Source: an uncultured Eubacteriales bacterium (lineage in GTDB: Bacteria > Bacillota > Clostridia > Christensenellales > Aristaeellaceae). From it: a stretch of DNA of 46,650 bases. The position numbers were made by a program, and so were the translations under genes. Under the pieces are notes generated by a model. It ran no database searches, had not been told where the DNA came from, and worked only from the letters and a program-made list of their open reading frames with translations. Shown piece by piece: positions 1 through 7,706 of this stretch. Within the stretch, counting starts at the first letter, position 1. Each line of letters starts with the position of its first letter. The stretch is taken from assembly GCA_900542445.1 (NCBI GenBank), contig UQNN01000018.1, forward strand, positions 1 to 46,650. Direction: 5' to 3'.

Positions 1-147
1 CAAGCAAAGTCAATGTGTAAGGGGCTGAGATTCCTTGAGATCCCTGCAAAATAATTATACAGCAAAACAACCACATTCTTCATATAGGAATATTCTTTCA
101 TGGAGAAGTATGGTATACTTAGCTCAATAAAACGAAATTTGCGGAGG
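1..147 (+). repeat. 5' cassette flank, copy A (with promoter)
   Basis: This segment is homologous to 995-1143. Both begin with CAAGCA, share scattered blocks, and become nearly identical over the last ~76 bases (only about eight differences by eye), up to the GGAGG ribosome binding site of the next gene. The repeat starts at the window edge, so it may extend further left. It contains an extended -10 (TGG-TATACT, 111-119) and no clear -35. Confidence 0.8.
111..119 (+). promoter_or_regulatory. extended -10 promoter of the acetyltransferase gene
   Basis: TGG followed by TATACT fits an extended -10 box, 35 bases before the start codon. The same element occurs at 1107-1115 before the second cassette gene. 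No good -35 hexamer lies at 16-18 bases upstream. Confidence 0.55.
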
Positions 148-153
148 CGCGTC

Positions 154-594
154 ATGATTATAGCAGTGGACAAAACAAGTCTTTCAGAAGCGGCTACGGT
201 ACATTCTATATCTTGGAAAAAATCTCATTGCTCCTTTTGTTCTGCCAGCTTCATAGAGCAGCACACACCAGAACGACAACGGGAGTACCTAGAAAGAAAA
301 ATGAATGTCGGCAGCAAGATTTTTATGCTTGTCGAGGAAATGCCAATAGGAATAGTCTCGGTTACTGACAGTTTAATTGAAGACCTTTATATCCTTCCTG
401 ACAAACAGAATATGGGGTATGGAACAAAACTTTTGCAATTTGCAGTAAGTCAATGCATAGGAACTCCAACACTGTGGATTTTAGAAAATAACATAAATGC
501 CGAGAGGCTTTATCTGCGAATGGGTTTTGAGAAAACAGGCAGAAAAAATACGATAAGCAATGGGCTTGATGAGATTGAGTTTGCATTGACATAA
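154..594 (+). CDS. GNAT-family N-acetyltransferase
   Basis: A 146-residue protein with the GNAT fold pattern: a central strand IEDLYILPDKQNMGYGTKLL that holds the acetyl-CoA pyrophosphate-binding loop (usual Q/RxxGxG/A, here QNMGYG), then a late strand-helix NNINAERLYLRMGFEKTGR typical of small-molecule or protein acetyltransferases. The substrate cannot be told. I chose ATG 154 because GGAGG lies at 143-147, six bases upstream; an in-frame ATG at 100 lies before the promoter's -10 and is unlikely. The gene is much richer in A+T than the core genes to its right and sits alone between conserved flanks, which suggests acquisition as a unit. It has no operon partner. Confidence 0.82.
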   Translation: MIIAVDKTSLSEAATVHSISWKKSHCSFCSASFIEQHTPERQREYLERKMNVGSKIFMLVEEMPIGIVSVTDSLIEDLYILPDKQNMGYGTKLLQFAVSQCIGTPTLWILENNINAERLYLRMGFEKTGRKNTISNGLDEIEFALT

Positions 595-645
595 ATTCAA
601 GTTTGTTGTACTCGCCCATAATATAGGCTGGCAGATATACTGGCT
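593..645 (+). repeat. 3' cassette flank, copy A
   Basis: Directly after the acetyltransferase stop codon. It matches 1723-1775 downstream of the second cassette gene; the shared core is TTGTTGTAnTCGCCCATA followed by a looser AT-rich stretch with GCTG. Confidence 0.7.
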
Positions 646-723
646 ATTCTTCCGATGACCAGCGTGTAAAATCCATCGAAGGACAAGTCACGGAAGCAGG
701 CGCTTCTGGTTCGGATTCGGTTT

Positions 724-770
724 CATCTGCCGCACCAGCAAAAGCTTTCGAGAGAACCGAAGGCTTTTTT
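724..770 (+). terminator. tRNA-like 3' motif plus rho-independent terminator 1
   Basis: CATCTGCCGCACCA (724-737) looks like a tRNA acceptor end with CCA. It is followed by a hairpin (GCTTTCG 744-750 with CGAAGGC 758-764, one G-T pair) and six T. No complete tRNA cloverleaf could be folded upstream, so this may be a remnant or a different structured RNA. Confidence 0.5.
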
Positions 771-796
771 ATTTTGCTTACGAAGAATCGAAGTGC

Positions 797-955
797 ATGG
801 GACTTGAAGAAGCCGTAGTGAATCAGGCCACAGTGTGGCCTGAGAGCGGCGCTGACCGAACGGCGTCGAGCCGTGAGAATCAAGTCCCATCTACCGCACC
901 AAACCAGTATAATCCGAACCAGATTTTCCGAATTGGGAATGGGTTCGGATTTTTT
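797..955 (+). other. structured non-coding segment with tRNA-like end and terminator 2
   Basis: An 11-bp perfect inverted repeat (ATGGGACTTGA 797-807 with TCAAGTCCCAT 880-890) encloses a second hairpin at 823-843 with ten-base arms and a one-base centre. The outer arm runs into CATCTACCGCACCA (888-901), nearly the same as 724-737. A strong terminator follows: AATCCGAACC 911-920 with GGTTCGGATT 942-951, then T. This looks like a transcribed structured RNA or a decayed tRNA-like element. No coding function is supported. Confidence 0.5.
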
Positions 956-994
956 CTTATCTTTCTGTCTCAAAGGTATAACACACTGACCTTG

Positions 995-1143
995 CAAGCA
1001 GGGTCTGGTGTGCTAAGAGACTACGGCCCCTTAGAATCCTTGCGGACCTAATATGCGGCAAAACGTCCATATTCTTCATATAGGGATATCCTTTCATTGA
1101 GGAATATGGTATACTTAGCTCAATAAATCGAAATTTGTGGAGG
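995..1143 (+). repeat. 5' cassette flank, copy B (with promoter)
   Basis: Second copy of the 1-147 flank, upstream of the second AT-rich gene. It holds the same extended -10 (TGG-TATACT, 1107-1115) and the same GGAGG (1139-1143). Confidence 0.8.
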
Positions 1144-1151
1144 TAGAAAAC

Positions 1152-1700
1152 ATGGCGAAACTTGATAATTTTGTTGATATGATGACGGGACAATTTAATA
1201 ACAAAGAGCAGTTTGATAAGATGAAGAAAGAAGGCAAAATATATCCTTATGCAGAACACATTAATACAATCTGTAATGGAAAAATTTTGAACATTCCTAA
1301 AGATTTGAATGGTAAATTTGTTGTTGAAGAAAGCTACTATGAGACAAATGGGAAATGCCATGCTTCGCCACATCTTTTCCTTATTACAGAGAAAGAAGAT
1401 GAAATTGTATTGTCTTCTTATGAAATACCTGAAGGAGAAGATAAGCGTACATTTTCATATGATTCTATGAAAAATGTTGATTACACTGAATTGAAAAAAT
1501 CCGAAAAATTTACTCCTGCGATCTACCATGAAAAGGATGGAATCTGGGAAGGAGGCAGTACAAGCCAGTTCTCTCCGGCAATGACATTTAAACTTTGGGA
1601 GAGGTTTTCTGATAGTTGCCTGGAAGTATCTGAAAGCATGGAAGTTAATGGAAAGAAAACTTTTGGATATGATGAACCAATTATTTATAAGCGAGTATAA
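1152..1700 (+). CDS. CpcT/CpeT-like small protein
   Basis: A 182-residue soluble protein without signal peptide. Its N-terminal half (LDNFVDMMTGQFNNKEQF, then YPYAEHINTICNG and FVVEESYYETNGK) resembles the G-x-F-x-N-x-x-Q start and E-x-x-Y block of CpcT/CpeT-like proteins, a beta-barrel family known as phycobilin lyases in cyanobacteria but also found as uncharacterised proteins elsewhere. No bilin role is likely here. The start at 1152 is fixed by GGAGG at 1139-1143. Base composition is AT-rich, like the gene at 154 and unlike the core. Upstream and downstream flanks match those of that gene although the proteins are unrelated. The family assignment rests on pattern only. Confidence 0.55.
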   Translation: MAKLDNFVDMMTGQFNNKEQFDKMKKEGKIYPYAEHINTICNGKILNIPKDLNGKFVVEESYYETNGKCHASPHLFLITEKEDEIVLSSYEIPEGEDKRTFSYDSMKNVDYTELKKSEKFTPAIYHEKDGIWEGGSTSQFSPAMTFKLWERFSDSCLEVSESMEVNGKKTFGYDEPIIYKRV

Positions 1701-1722
1701 CTCAAGAGTGGAATATGGCGAT

Positions 1723-1775
1723 AAATTCCAGGTTGTTGTATTCGCCCATAGCATAAGCTGAGACAGGTACGCTAC
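1723..1775 (+). repeat. 3' cassette flank, copy B
   Basis: Matches 593-645: AAATTC, then TTGTTGTATTCGCCCATA and GCTGAG. It marks the right end of the second cassette. After it, up to 1851, is AT-rich sequence in which I see no gene. Confidence 0.7.
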
Positions 1776-1851
1776 AATAAAAAACAGAACGGGATGCAGA
1801 TCATTTTCAAGAATGCTTAGTTGTCATTTATGCCCGCTGTTTGCCAACCAA

Positions 1852-2958
1852 TCAGAATGAAGCGCTTTCATACCGAATTTCCCCGTTTATATATGAAATT
1901 GAATCAGAAGAAATGATAAATCCGCATCGCTCCTGCGGTTTCATCGCGTCGAAATATGCCTGCTCAAGCGGAATCCAGCGGTCAAAGAAGCGCTGGGCCA
2001 TCTCCCTGCCATTGCGCGCGAGAATGCGGGCGCGCTGCAATTCGGGCGAGACAGAAAGGCAGACGGAAACGTCGTACAGCGGCGACAGTTCGGGATGGAA
2101 GCAGTAGCTTCCTTCGACGATGGAAAGCATGGCGGGCGCGACGGTCACGGGCGGCTGGAGGGTCAGGCTGTGGCAGTCAAACCGGCGGTAGCAAACCGGC
2201 TTCCCCTCGTGCAGCGGCAGGAGCACTTCTTCCCGCAGACGTTCTCTGTCCAGATTGCCGCCCGGCTGAGCAAAGCGTTCGGGTGTGCGCTGTTCGGGAC
2301 GTAGGAAGAAGTCATCCGCGTGGAAGACGGGGCAATCATACAGCTGTGCCAGCAGGGCTGCGAGCGTCGTTTTGCCGCTGCCGCAGGGGCCGTCGATAGC
2401 CAGCGTTGTACGCCTGCCCTGCGCCAGACGCCCGTCCAATTCGCAAAGGAGCGGAAGGAGCGGCGCATATTCCGCTTTCATCAGCCGATACGCTGGCGCG
2501 TAGGCTTGACGGAAGGTTTCGGAGTGATGGCAGGGGGGAAAGCCCGCCGCGCGCCACGCGGAAACCGCACGTTCGCATTCGGAAGCGTCAAAGGGAAGCT
2601 CGCCCTGACGGACCATGCCCGTCAGCACGGCGAGCTTTTTTTCAAATTCGGTCTGCGCGCCTGCCCGGTGTTCGGCGGACAGGGCGAACAGCCGCGCCAG
2701 TGTTTGGGCGCTCAGTCCCTTTTTCAGAATATCCAGATGGACGCGGACATACGGCCCGTCCAGCGGCTCGACGATTTCGCCTGCGTGCGGGCGGGCATGC
2801 GCCGCTTCGGAAGCGATATACGCTTCGGCGGCGGAGGCGTCGGCAACCAGATGCTCGCAGCCGAACGCGCTTTGATACAGCGCTTTGAACAGGTCGCTCA
2901 GCTCGGCTTTGGGATAGGCCGAAACATGGAAAAGCAGAAATGCACGGGTATCGGACAT
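1852..2958 (-). CDS. P-loop kinase of the uridine kinase type with N-terminal extension
   Basis: A 368-residue protein. Residues 1-175 are an unassigned helical domain; residues ~182-340 are a P-loop kinase with Walker A GPCGSGKT (190-197), HADDFFLRPEQR (213-224) like the DDFY/F motif of uridine and related kinases, and a lid region NLDRERLREEVLLPL. It probably phosphorylates a nucleoside- or vitamin-like alcohol. The start is set by CGGAGG seven bases upstream. It lies 14 bases after the ECF S component gene, so a transport-and-trap pair is plausible. The last ~20 codons are AT-rich compared with the rest, at the border with the accessory region, so the native C-terminus may have been replaced. 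The substrate is unknown. Confidence 0.75.
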   Translation of the reverse strand: MSDTRAFLLFHVSAYPKAELSDLFKALYQSAFGCEHLVADASAAEAYIASEAAHARPHAGEIVEPLDGPYVRVHLDILKKGLSAQTLARLFALSAEHRAGAQTEFEKKLAVLTGMVRQGELPFDASECERAVSAWRAAGFPPCHHSETFRQAYAPAYRLMKAEYAPLLPLLCELDGRLAQGRRTTLAIDGPCGSGKTTLAALLAQLYDCPVFHADDFFLRPEQRTPERFAQPGGNLDRERLREEVLLPLHEGKPVCYRRFDCHSLTLQPPVTVAPAMLSIVEGSYCFHPELSPLYDVSVCLSVSPELQRARILARNGREMAQRFFDRWIPLEQAYFDAMKPQERCGFIISSDSISYINGEIRYESASF

Positions 2959-2972
2959 CGGAGAGCCTCCGT

Positions 2973-3515
2973 TTAATTCAGAATGAGCTTGGCTTTTTCC
3001 ATCGCCGTCACGAGCGCCGGGATGAGGAGGATGTGCAAAGCGATGCCCGGCAGAGCCGACGTGACGGCGCCCGCCAGAAAGAGCGAGGGGGTGAACGTAC
3101 TGTGCGCGAGACCCGCCAGCAGATAACGCGCCACGCCCCAGACCAGCCGCCCGGCGATCATGGAGAGAACCAAAGCGGCGTAGATGCTTCCGATCTTTTT
3201 CGGCAGGACGCGGTAAAGCAGACCCGAAGCGGCGCCGTAGGCCGCCAGCTCAAACGCCATGGCGACAGCCGTCGGAAACATATCCGGCATGCCGAAGAGC
3301 ACAGAGCGCAGAAGCGGCGAAATGAACCCGACGGCCAGCCCCCACGGCCAGCCGCAGACGAAGCCGCACAGCAGCGCGGGAATGTGCATCGGGCAGAGCA
3401 TGGAGCCGATTTGCGGAATCTGTCCGGTCAAAAACGGCAGAACCAGCGCGATAGCCAGATACAGCGCGGAATAGGTGAGTTTCAGCACGCGCACAGACGC
3501 GTCTTTTTTGCGCAT
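2973..3515 (-). CDS. ECF transporter S component (substrate unknown)
   Basis: A 180-residue integral membrane protein with five to six hydrophobic segments. LTYSALYLAIALVLPFLTGQIPQIG, then PMHIPALLCGFVCGWPWGLAVGFISPLLRS and FPTAVAMAFELAAYGAASGLLY, are typical of S components of energy-coupling factor importers, which bind a vitamin or other micronutrient and dock on a shared EcfAAT module. No EcfA or EcfT gene lies in the window, as expected for a group II system. Ribosome binding site AAGGGGG lies upstream of the ATG. The kinase gene follows 14 bases later, suggesting that the imported compound is trapped by phosphorylation. The substrate cannot be read from the sequence. Confidence 0.8.
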   Translation of the reverse strand: MRKKDASVRVLKLTYSALYLAIALVLPFLTGQIPQIGSMLCPMHIPALLCGFVCGWPWGLAVGFISPLLRSVLFGMPDMFPTAVAMAFELAAYGAASGLLYRVLPKKIGSIYAALVLSMIAGRLVWGVARYLLAGLAHSTFTPSLFLAGAVTSALPGIALHILLIPALVTAMEKAKLILN

Positions 3516-3540
3516 GGGTTAAAGCCCCCTTTGTCAAAGA

Positions 3541-4500
3541 TTATGGCGCGTAAAACCACACGCCGCCGGAGGAGACGCCCGATTCATCTGCAAGCTGACG
3601 GACGGCTTGCGCCGCGTCCACATCGGCAAACAGATCGGGATACATGGCCTGAGCCAGGCAGACGGCGGCCGCCGTTTGCAGCTGAGGCGTATCCAGAAGC
3701 GACGCGGAGAGCAGCAGAATCCGTTTGTCTCTGGCGGCGGCCAGCTCGTGGACGCCCTTGCGGGTCAGCAGATTTTTACAGACGGATTGCGCGGCTTCCG
3801 TGCCGAGCGCGTTTTCGCCCAGCACGGAAGCATCCACCCATTTGACGATGAAATCCGGATTTTTGCGCTGCACCCAGCCGCCGTCCACGGTCAGGTCGTT
3901 TTCCGCGCGTTTGGCGGCGACGTCGTATCCGCCTGCCGCAAGAACCAGCGCGTGTTCATCCGAGGTCTTATGGACGGTGACAAACGCATTCGGCGTTTCG
4001 ATATAGACGTTCAGCTTTTTACATTCAAACAGCGTTTGAACGCGGCTTTGCAGCAGCGCGTCGTAATAGCGCTGGGCGGTTTCGGCGACGGGCGCGCTTT
4101 CCGACACGCCGAGACGTTCGGCTTCTTCGGCGGGAAGCGTGCGGGTTGCGGTCAACGCCGCATCGCCGCTGAGCTGCATGGCGCTATCTTCGGCGCGGCT
4201 TTGGCTGTGCGGCAGGCTGCCGCCCTCGCCGTCCCCGTGGACGGAACGGGTCTGGTTATCCAGCAGTTCGGCGCGCGCGGTTTCGTCGTATTCGGCGCGG
4301 TCGGCCAGCGGATCATCGACGGTTTCGCCGCCGGTTTCGCCGACGTTCTCCGGCTGAGCGTCGCCGGAAAAAACGTCGTCCGTCGTTTCGGATACGGCGG
4401 ATTTATCCGCGCCGCGCGGAGCGAGAGTCGTTCGGCTCCGGCAGCCGGACAGAGAGAGCAGGAGAGCGGTCAGAACGCAGAAAAAGAAGATTTTTTTCAT
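3541..4500 (-). CDS. lipoprotein with a substrate-binding-protein-like C-terminal half
   Basis: A 319-residue protein with a lipoprotein signal (hydrophobic 4-17, lipobox LSGC, Cys20). Residues 21-135 are acidic, low complexity and probably unstructured. Residues ~138-319 (AQRYYDALLQSR..., ALVLAAGGYDVAAKRA, KNPDFIVKW, AMYPDLFADVDAAQAVRQLA) resemble the second lobe of helical-backbone periplasmic binding proteins of the BtuF/FepB type: the 'nPD-hiv' block and the 'hPelF' end. The first lobe is missing, so it is unlikely to bind ligand in the usual clamp. It sits 25 bases upstream of the ECF S component gene and 27 bases after the preceding membrane-protein gene, in one operon. Confidence 0.55.
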   Translation of the reverse strand: MKKIFFFCVLTALLLSLSGCRSRTTLAPRGADKSAVSETTDDVFSGDAQPENVGETGGETVDDPLADRAEYDETARAELLDNQTRSVHGDGEGGSLPHSQSRAEDSAMQLSGDAALTATRTLPAEEAERLGVSESAPVAETAQRYYDALLQSRVQTLFECKKLNVYIETPNAFVTVHKTSDEHALVLAAGGYDVAAKRAENDLTVDGGWVQRKNPDFIVKWVDASVLGENALGTEAAQSVCKNLLTRKGVHELAAARDKRILLLSASLLDTPQLQTAAAVCLAQAMYPDLFADVDAAQAVRQLADESGVSSGGVWFYAP

Positions 4501-4527
4501 ATCTTTCCAATTTTCGGACGCACGGTT

Positions 4528-5628
4528 TTACAGCAGATATCGATATCTGAGTTCAAGCTGCCGAAAGGCGCTTTGTCCATCATAGAGGAGGAATTCGGTT
4601 TCGTCAAGGAGGGATTTGACGCTGTCCCGTTCGGCCTGCGAAATCGGCTTGCCGCCGTATGCGGCTTTTAGAAACGTATCAACGCACGCGCGATAGTGTT
4701 TCCGGTAAGTTTCGGGCATGGCGACGGCGGTTGGCAGGCCTGAAAACGGCATGCCCTTCGGTACGGCGGCGCAGACCGTCCAATAGCGGACGACATGACG
4801 GAACATGGCGCAGACGGCTTTGCGGGGGTCTGCGTCGTCAAAGGCTTCCCGAATGGCCTGTGCCTGCCCGGCGCGCCTGTTCAGCAGGATGAACGGCACG
4901 AACGGAAGCGCCAGCAGCAGCACGATGAGCAGCAGCATCAGCGCGGTTTTCAGCCCGTCAAACCACGGCGGATCGGAAATCTGTTCCTCGGCGCGGGTAA
5001 TCAGGCGGTAATCCCGCTCAGAGACTGCGCCGCCTTTGCCGGAGGACAGGCTCAGGTGATTTTCGCGGCGGGTCTGCGCAGCCTCAGGCGGCGTGTCAAC
5101 CCCGGCATCGGATGGTTGAATCGTGCCGCTCAGCGTGTCGCGCACGCGTTCCGAAGCGCTTTCCGTTGCGGCGTTTACGCCGGGGAAAAAGAGACAGACG
5201 GCGAGGACGACGGCCAGCGTGGAAACGCTGAAAAACAGCCGGTTTTGCAGGGAACGGGCGGACATGAGTTTCAGCCCCGGCAGCGCGAAGAGCAGGACGT
5301 TGACAGGCGCGGGAAGGCTTAATCCGAAGTACGCCTGAGTTGCCGCGAGAATGAGAGCCGCTGTCAGCGCGGGCAGGCGGGAGGGACTGAGCGCGGCGAA
5401 AGCGGCGAAAGCGGCCGCCGCCGCGCCGAGCAGGATGCAGGCGGGCAGGCGGCTGGCGTTTGGCGCAACGGAAAGCCGTTCATAGACATAGGCGTTGGCG
5501 GATTCGCTGAGGGCAAACAGGTCGTTGACCAGCAGCTTTGCGCCCTCGCGCGTGGGCGGAAGCACAAGCGTAAGCGATAAAAACAGGAGCGCCGCAAACA
5601 GCGCGATTTTGGGTTTCGTCAGTCGCAT
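4528..5628 (-). CDS. multi-pass membrane protein of a MoxR-DUF58 operon (DUF4129-like)
   Basis: A 366-residue membrane protein: about four hydrophobic segments in residues 5-160, an extracytoplasmic stretch ~165-225, another membrane segment (~228-248, MLLLIVLLLALPFVPFILL) and a cytoplasmic helical tail to 366. The tail (DPRKAVCAMFRHVVRYWTV... YRACVDTFLKAAYGG... LYDGQ) resembles the DUF4129 C-terminal region often found next to MoxR and DUF58 genes. No transglutaminase core with a Cys-His-Asp triad is visible. It begins 12 bases after the DUF58 gene. By context it would belong to a MoxR-assisted envelope assembly or protein-quality module; the exact role is unknown. Confidence 0.6.
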   Translation of the reverse strand: MRLTKPKIALFAALLFLSLTLVLPPTREGAKLLVNDLFALSESANAYVYERLSVAPNASRLPACILLGAAAAAFAAFAALSPSRLPALTAALILAATQAYFGLSLPAPVNVLLFALPGLKLMSARSLQNRLFFSVSTLAVVLAVCLFFPGVNAATESASERVRDTLSGTIQPSDAGVDTPPEAAQTRRENHLSLSSGKGGAVSERDYRLITRAEEQISDPPWFDGLKTALMLLLIVLLLALPFVPFILLNRRAGQAQAIREAFDDADPRKAVCAMFRHVVRYWTVCAAVPKGMPFSGLPTAVAMPETYRKHYRACVDTFLKAAYGGKPISQAERDSVKSLLDETEFLLYDGQSAFRQLELRYRYLL

Positions 5629-5640
5629 GGCGGCTCCTTT

Positions 5641-6690
5641 CTAGAGGGTGAGAAACGGCGCATGTGCGCCGAAAAACACGACGGGAACGTCGCCGACAAG
5701 CGCCTGTGCGTCCTGGGGCAGAACCAGCGTCACGCGGGCGCAGGCATCGGAAACATCGACGTCTGCGCGCGGGGAAAAGACGGCGACGCGCTCAAACCCG
5801 GATTCGGCGGATGGATCCGGCGGCGTGGAGGAAAGCATGCGCGCCGCCCGTTCCCAGTCCTCAGCGGATGAGACGGGCAGCGACGCCCGCCGCCAAAAGG
5901 AAACGCGGTGCGCAACGCCCTGCTCCAGGAGAGCACGGGAAGCGGAGAGCAGACCGCAGAGCGACGCTTCCGCCGCGTCGGGTGTGGCCGCGTCATCGAC
6001 GGCCAGAGCGAGCAGAATACCGCCCGTCTGCGGCAGGCCGATTTCGCGCAGAAGCGTCTGCCCTGTTTTGGCTGAAAGCTTCCAGTGAATCTGGCGCACG
6101 GGGTCGCCCGGCACGTAAGGCCGGATGGACTGCGTTTCGCTGAAATCTTCGCCGCGCCGAACGGCGGAAAAGCGGCTGTCCTCCTGCGCATGAGCCGGGA
6201 AAGCCTCAAGCGCAACCTGCGCCGGGAAACAGCTGGGCGGCGCCCATGTATCCCGCGCGCAATCTGCACGCACGGCGAAGCTGCACAGGCCGAAAACGTC
6301 CCGAACATCAGCGCGGTCAACCGAAACGGTCAGCAGACCGCAATGCGAGATCTCCAAAGACAGGGGTACGCCGGCGACGGCCCCGGCACGGGTCTCTTCG
6401 CGCGTCAGCGCATTGCGCAGACGAAGAGAAGCGTACGCCTCGCAAAAGACGAGCGGCGAGGCGGACAGACGGCAGGAAAGCGGCGCGCCTTTTTCGCCGC
6501 TGGCGGGCGCGTCGAGCGATAAGACGGTTCTGCGGCTGCATCGATAAGCGCAGAAGACGGAAATCAGCGGAACGAGTATCGACGCGGCGAGGATTGCGCG
6601 CGTGCCCGTATTGTTTTCAAAAAAATACAGCGCGGCGGCGGCCAGCAGCCAAACGGCGTAAACAAGGCGGTTTGCTTTCATCGCAGTCAC
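5641..6690 (-). CDS. DUF58 family protein
   Basis: A 349-residue protein with two N-terminal membrane segments (~8-24 and 31-48), a beta-rich middle and the DUF58 signature RPYVPGDPVRQIHWKLSAKTG (about 190-210). DUF58 proteins have a von Willebrand A-like fold and are almost always encoded beside MoxR ATPases, which are thought to act on them. The gene overlaps the end of moxR: the GTG at 6690 is one base above the TGA of moxR. ATG at 6681 is an alternative start; no separate ribosome binding site is clear, so translation is probably coupled. Confidence 0.85.
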   Translation of the reverse strand: MTAMKANRLVYAVWLLAAAALYFFENNTGTRAILAASILVPLISVFCAYRCSRRTVLSLDAPASGEKGAPLSCRLSASPLVFCEAYASLRLRNALTREETRAGAVAGVPLSLEISHCGLLTVSVDRADVRDVFGLCSFAVRADCARDTWAPPSCFPAQVALEAFPAHAQEDSRFSAVRRGEDFSETQSIRPYVPGDPVRQIHWKLSAKTGQTLLREIGLPQTGGILLALAVDDAATPDAAEASLCGLLSASRALLEQGVAHRVSFWRRASLPVSSAEDWERAARMLSSTPPDPSAESGFERVAVFSPRADVDVSDACARVTLVLPQDAQALVGDVPVVFFGAHAPFLTL

Positions 6691-7625
6691 GCCATGTAAT
6701 CCGGGTTCGGCACGCTTTGAAGCAGGCTGCGCGCAATATCCGTCGCACAGACGCCGGACAGCCGGGCTTTCGCAGTCGGAATCAGCCGGTGCGCGCAGAC
6801 GGGTTCAAACACCGCCTGCACGTCTTCGCTGACGGCAAAATCGCGGCCAAGCAGATACGCGCGCGCTTTCGCCATTTGGCAAAGAAGCAGCGCGCCGCGC
6901 GGGCTGATGCCGACTTCGATCTCCGCGTGATCGCGGGAAGCCATCGTCAGCCGGGTGATGTAATCCAGCAGCGCGTCGCTAGTCTGAACGGCGCGCGCCT
7001 CCGCCTGCATGGCCAGCAGTTCCTCTCGCGTGAGCACCTGCGAAACCGCATCCAGCGGATTCTCCGAAAGGCGGTCTTTGAGCAGCGCCATCTGCGCGTC
7101 GTGATCGGGATAGCCCACGGACAGACGCGCCATGAAGCGGTCCATCTGCGCATAGGGGAGCAGCTGTGTGCCCGCCGTGCCGACGTTGTTCTGCGTAGCG
7201 ACGACGACGAAGGGCTTTTCGAGCGGATGGGTTTCCCCGTCCACGGTGATCTGGCGTTCTTCCATCGCTTCCAAAAGGGCGGACTGCGTTTTGCTGGAGG
7301 TGCGGTTGATTTCGTCGGCCAAAAGCAGATTGGCGTGCGTCGCCGCGCCCGGACGATAGAGAAACTGTCCGCTGGACGCGTCGTACATGGAGAAGCCGAC
7401 GATGTCCGACGGCAGCACATCCGGCGTGAACTGCACGCGGCGGCAGGTCAGATCGACGGCGCGGCAGAGCGCGACGGCCAGCGTGGTTTTGCCCACGCCG
7501 GGCATATCGTCCAGCAGAATGTGTCCCCCTGCCAGAAGCGCGCAGAGCATATGTTCGATGACCGCGCGCTTGCCGCGAACGGCTTTTTCCATTTCAACAA
7601 TGACGGATTCAAGCTGTGGATTCAT
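6687..7625 (-). CDS. MoxR-family AAA+ ATPase
   Basis: A 312-residue AAA+ protein. Walker A is PGVGKTT (42-48), Walker B LLLADE (100-105), followed by INRTSSKTQSALLEAMEE and the sensor-1 block VVVATQNNVGTAG, all typical of the MoxR/RavA family, which remodels or activates partner proteins with a vWA fold. I chose ATG 7625 because AGAAAGGAA lies just upstream; a longer reading to 7691 has no such site. The DUF58 and DUF4129-like genes follow directly. The gene upstream ends 81 bases before, so all seven minus-strand genes may share one transcript. Confidence 0.92.
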   Translation of the reverse strand: MNPQLESVIVEMEKAVRGKRAVIEHMLCALLAGGHILLDDMPGVGKTTLAVALCRAVDLTCRRVQFTPDVLPSDIVGFSMYDASSGQFLYRPGAATHANLLLADEINRTSSKTQSALLEAMEERQITVDGETHPLEKPFVVVATQNNVGTAGTQLLPYAQMDRFMARLSVGYPDHDAQMALLKDRLSENPLDAVSQVLTREELLAMQAEARAVQTSDALLDYITRLTMASRDHAEIEVGISPRGALLLCQMAKARAYLLGRDFAVSEDVQAVFEPVCAHRLIPTAKARLSGVCATDIARSLLQSVPNPDYMA

Positions 7626-7706
7626 GAAAAATTCCTTTCTGAAAATCGAGTGCAGATTGTTGCAAGTCTCTCCCGGATGAAAGACTTGCAAGGGTCTGCA
7701 TTCAAA

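Noticed and set aside
600..910. Possible tRNA-Leu or tRNA-Gly gene, suggested by ACCGCACCA-type ends
   Set aside because: Only the 3' end is convincing. A 5' GCCGTAG could pair with six of seven acceptor bases, but no D-arm, anticodon arm or T-arm of normal form could be placed. Listed as tRNA-like structure only.
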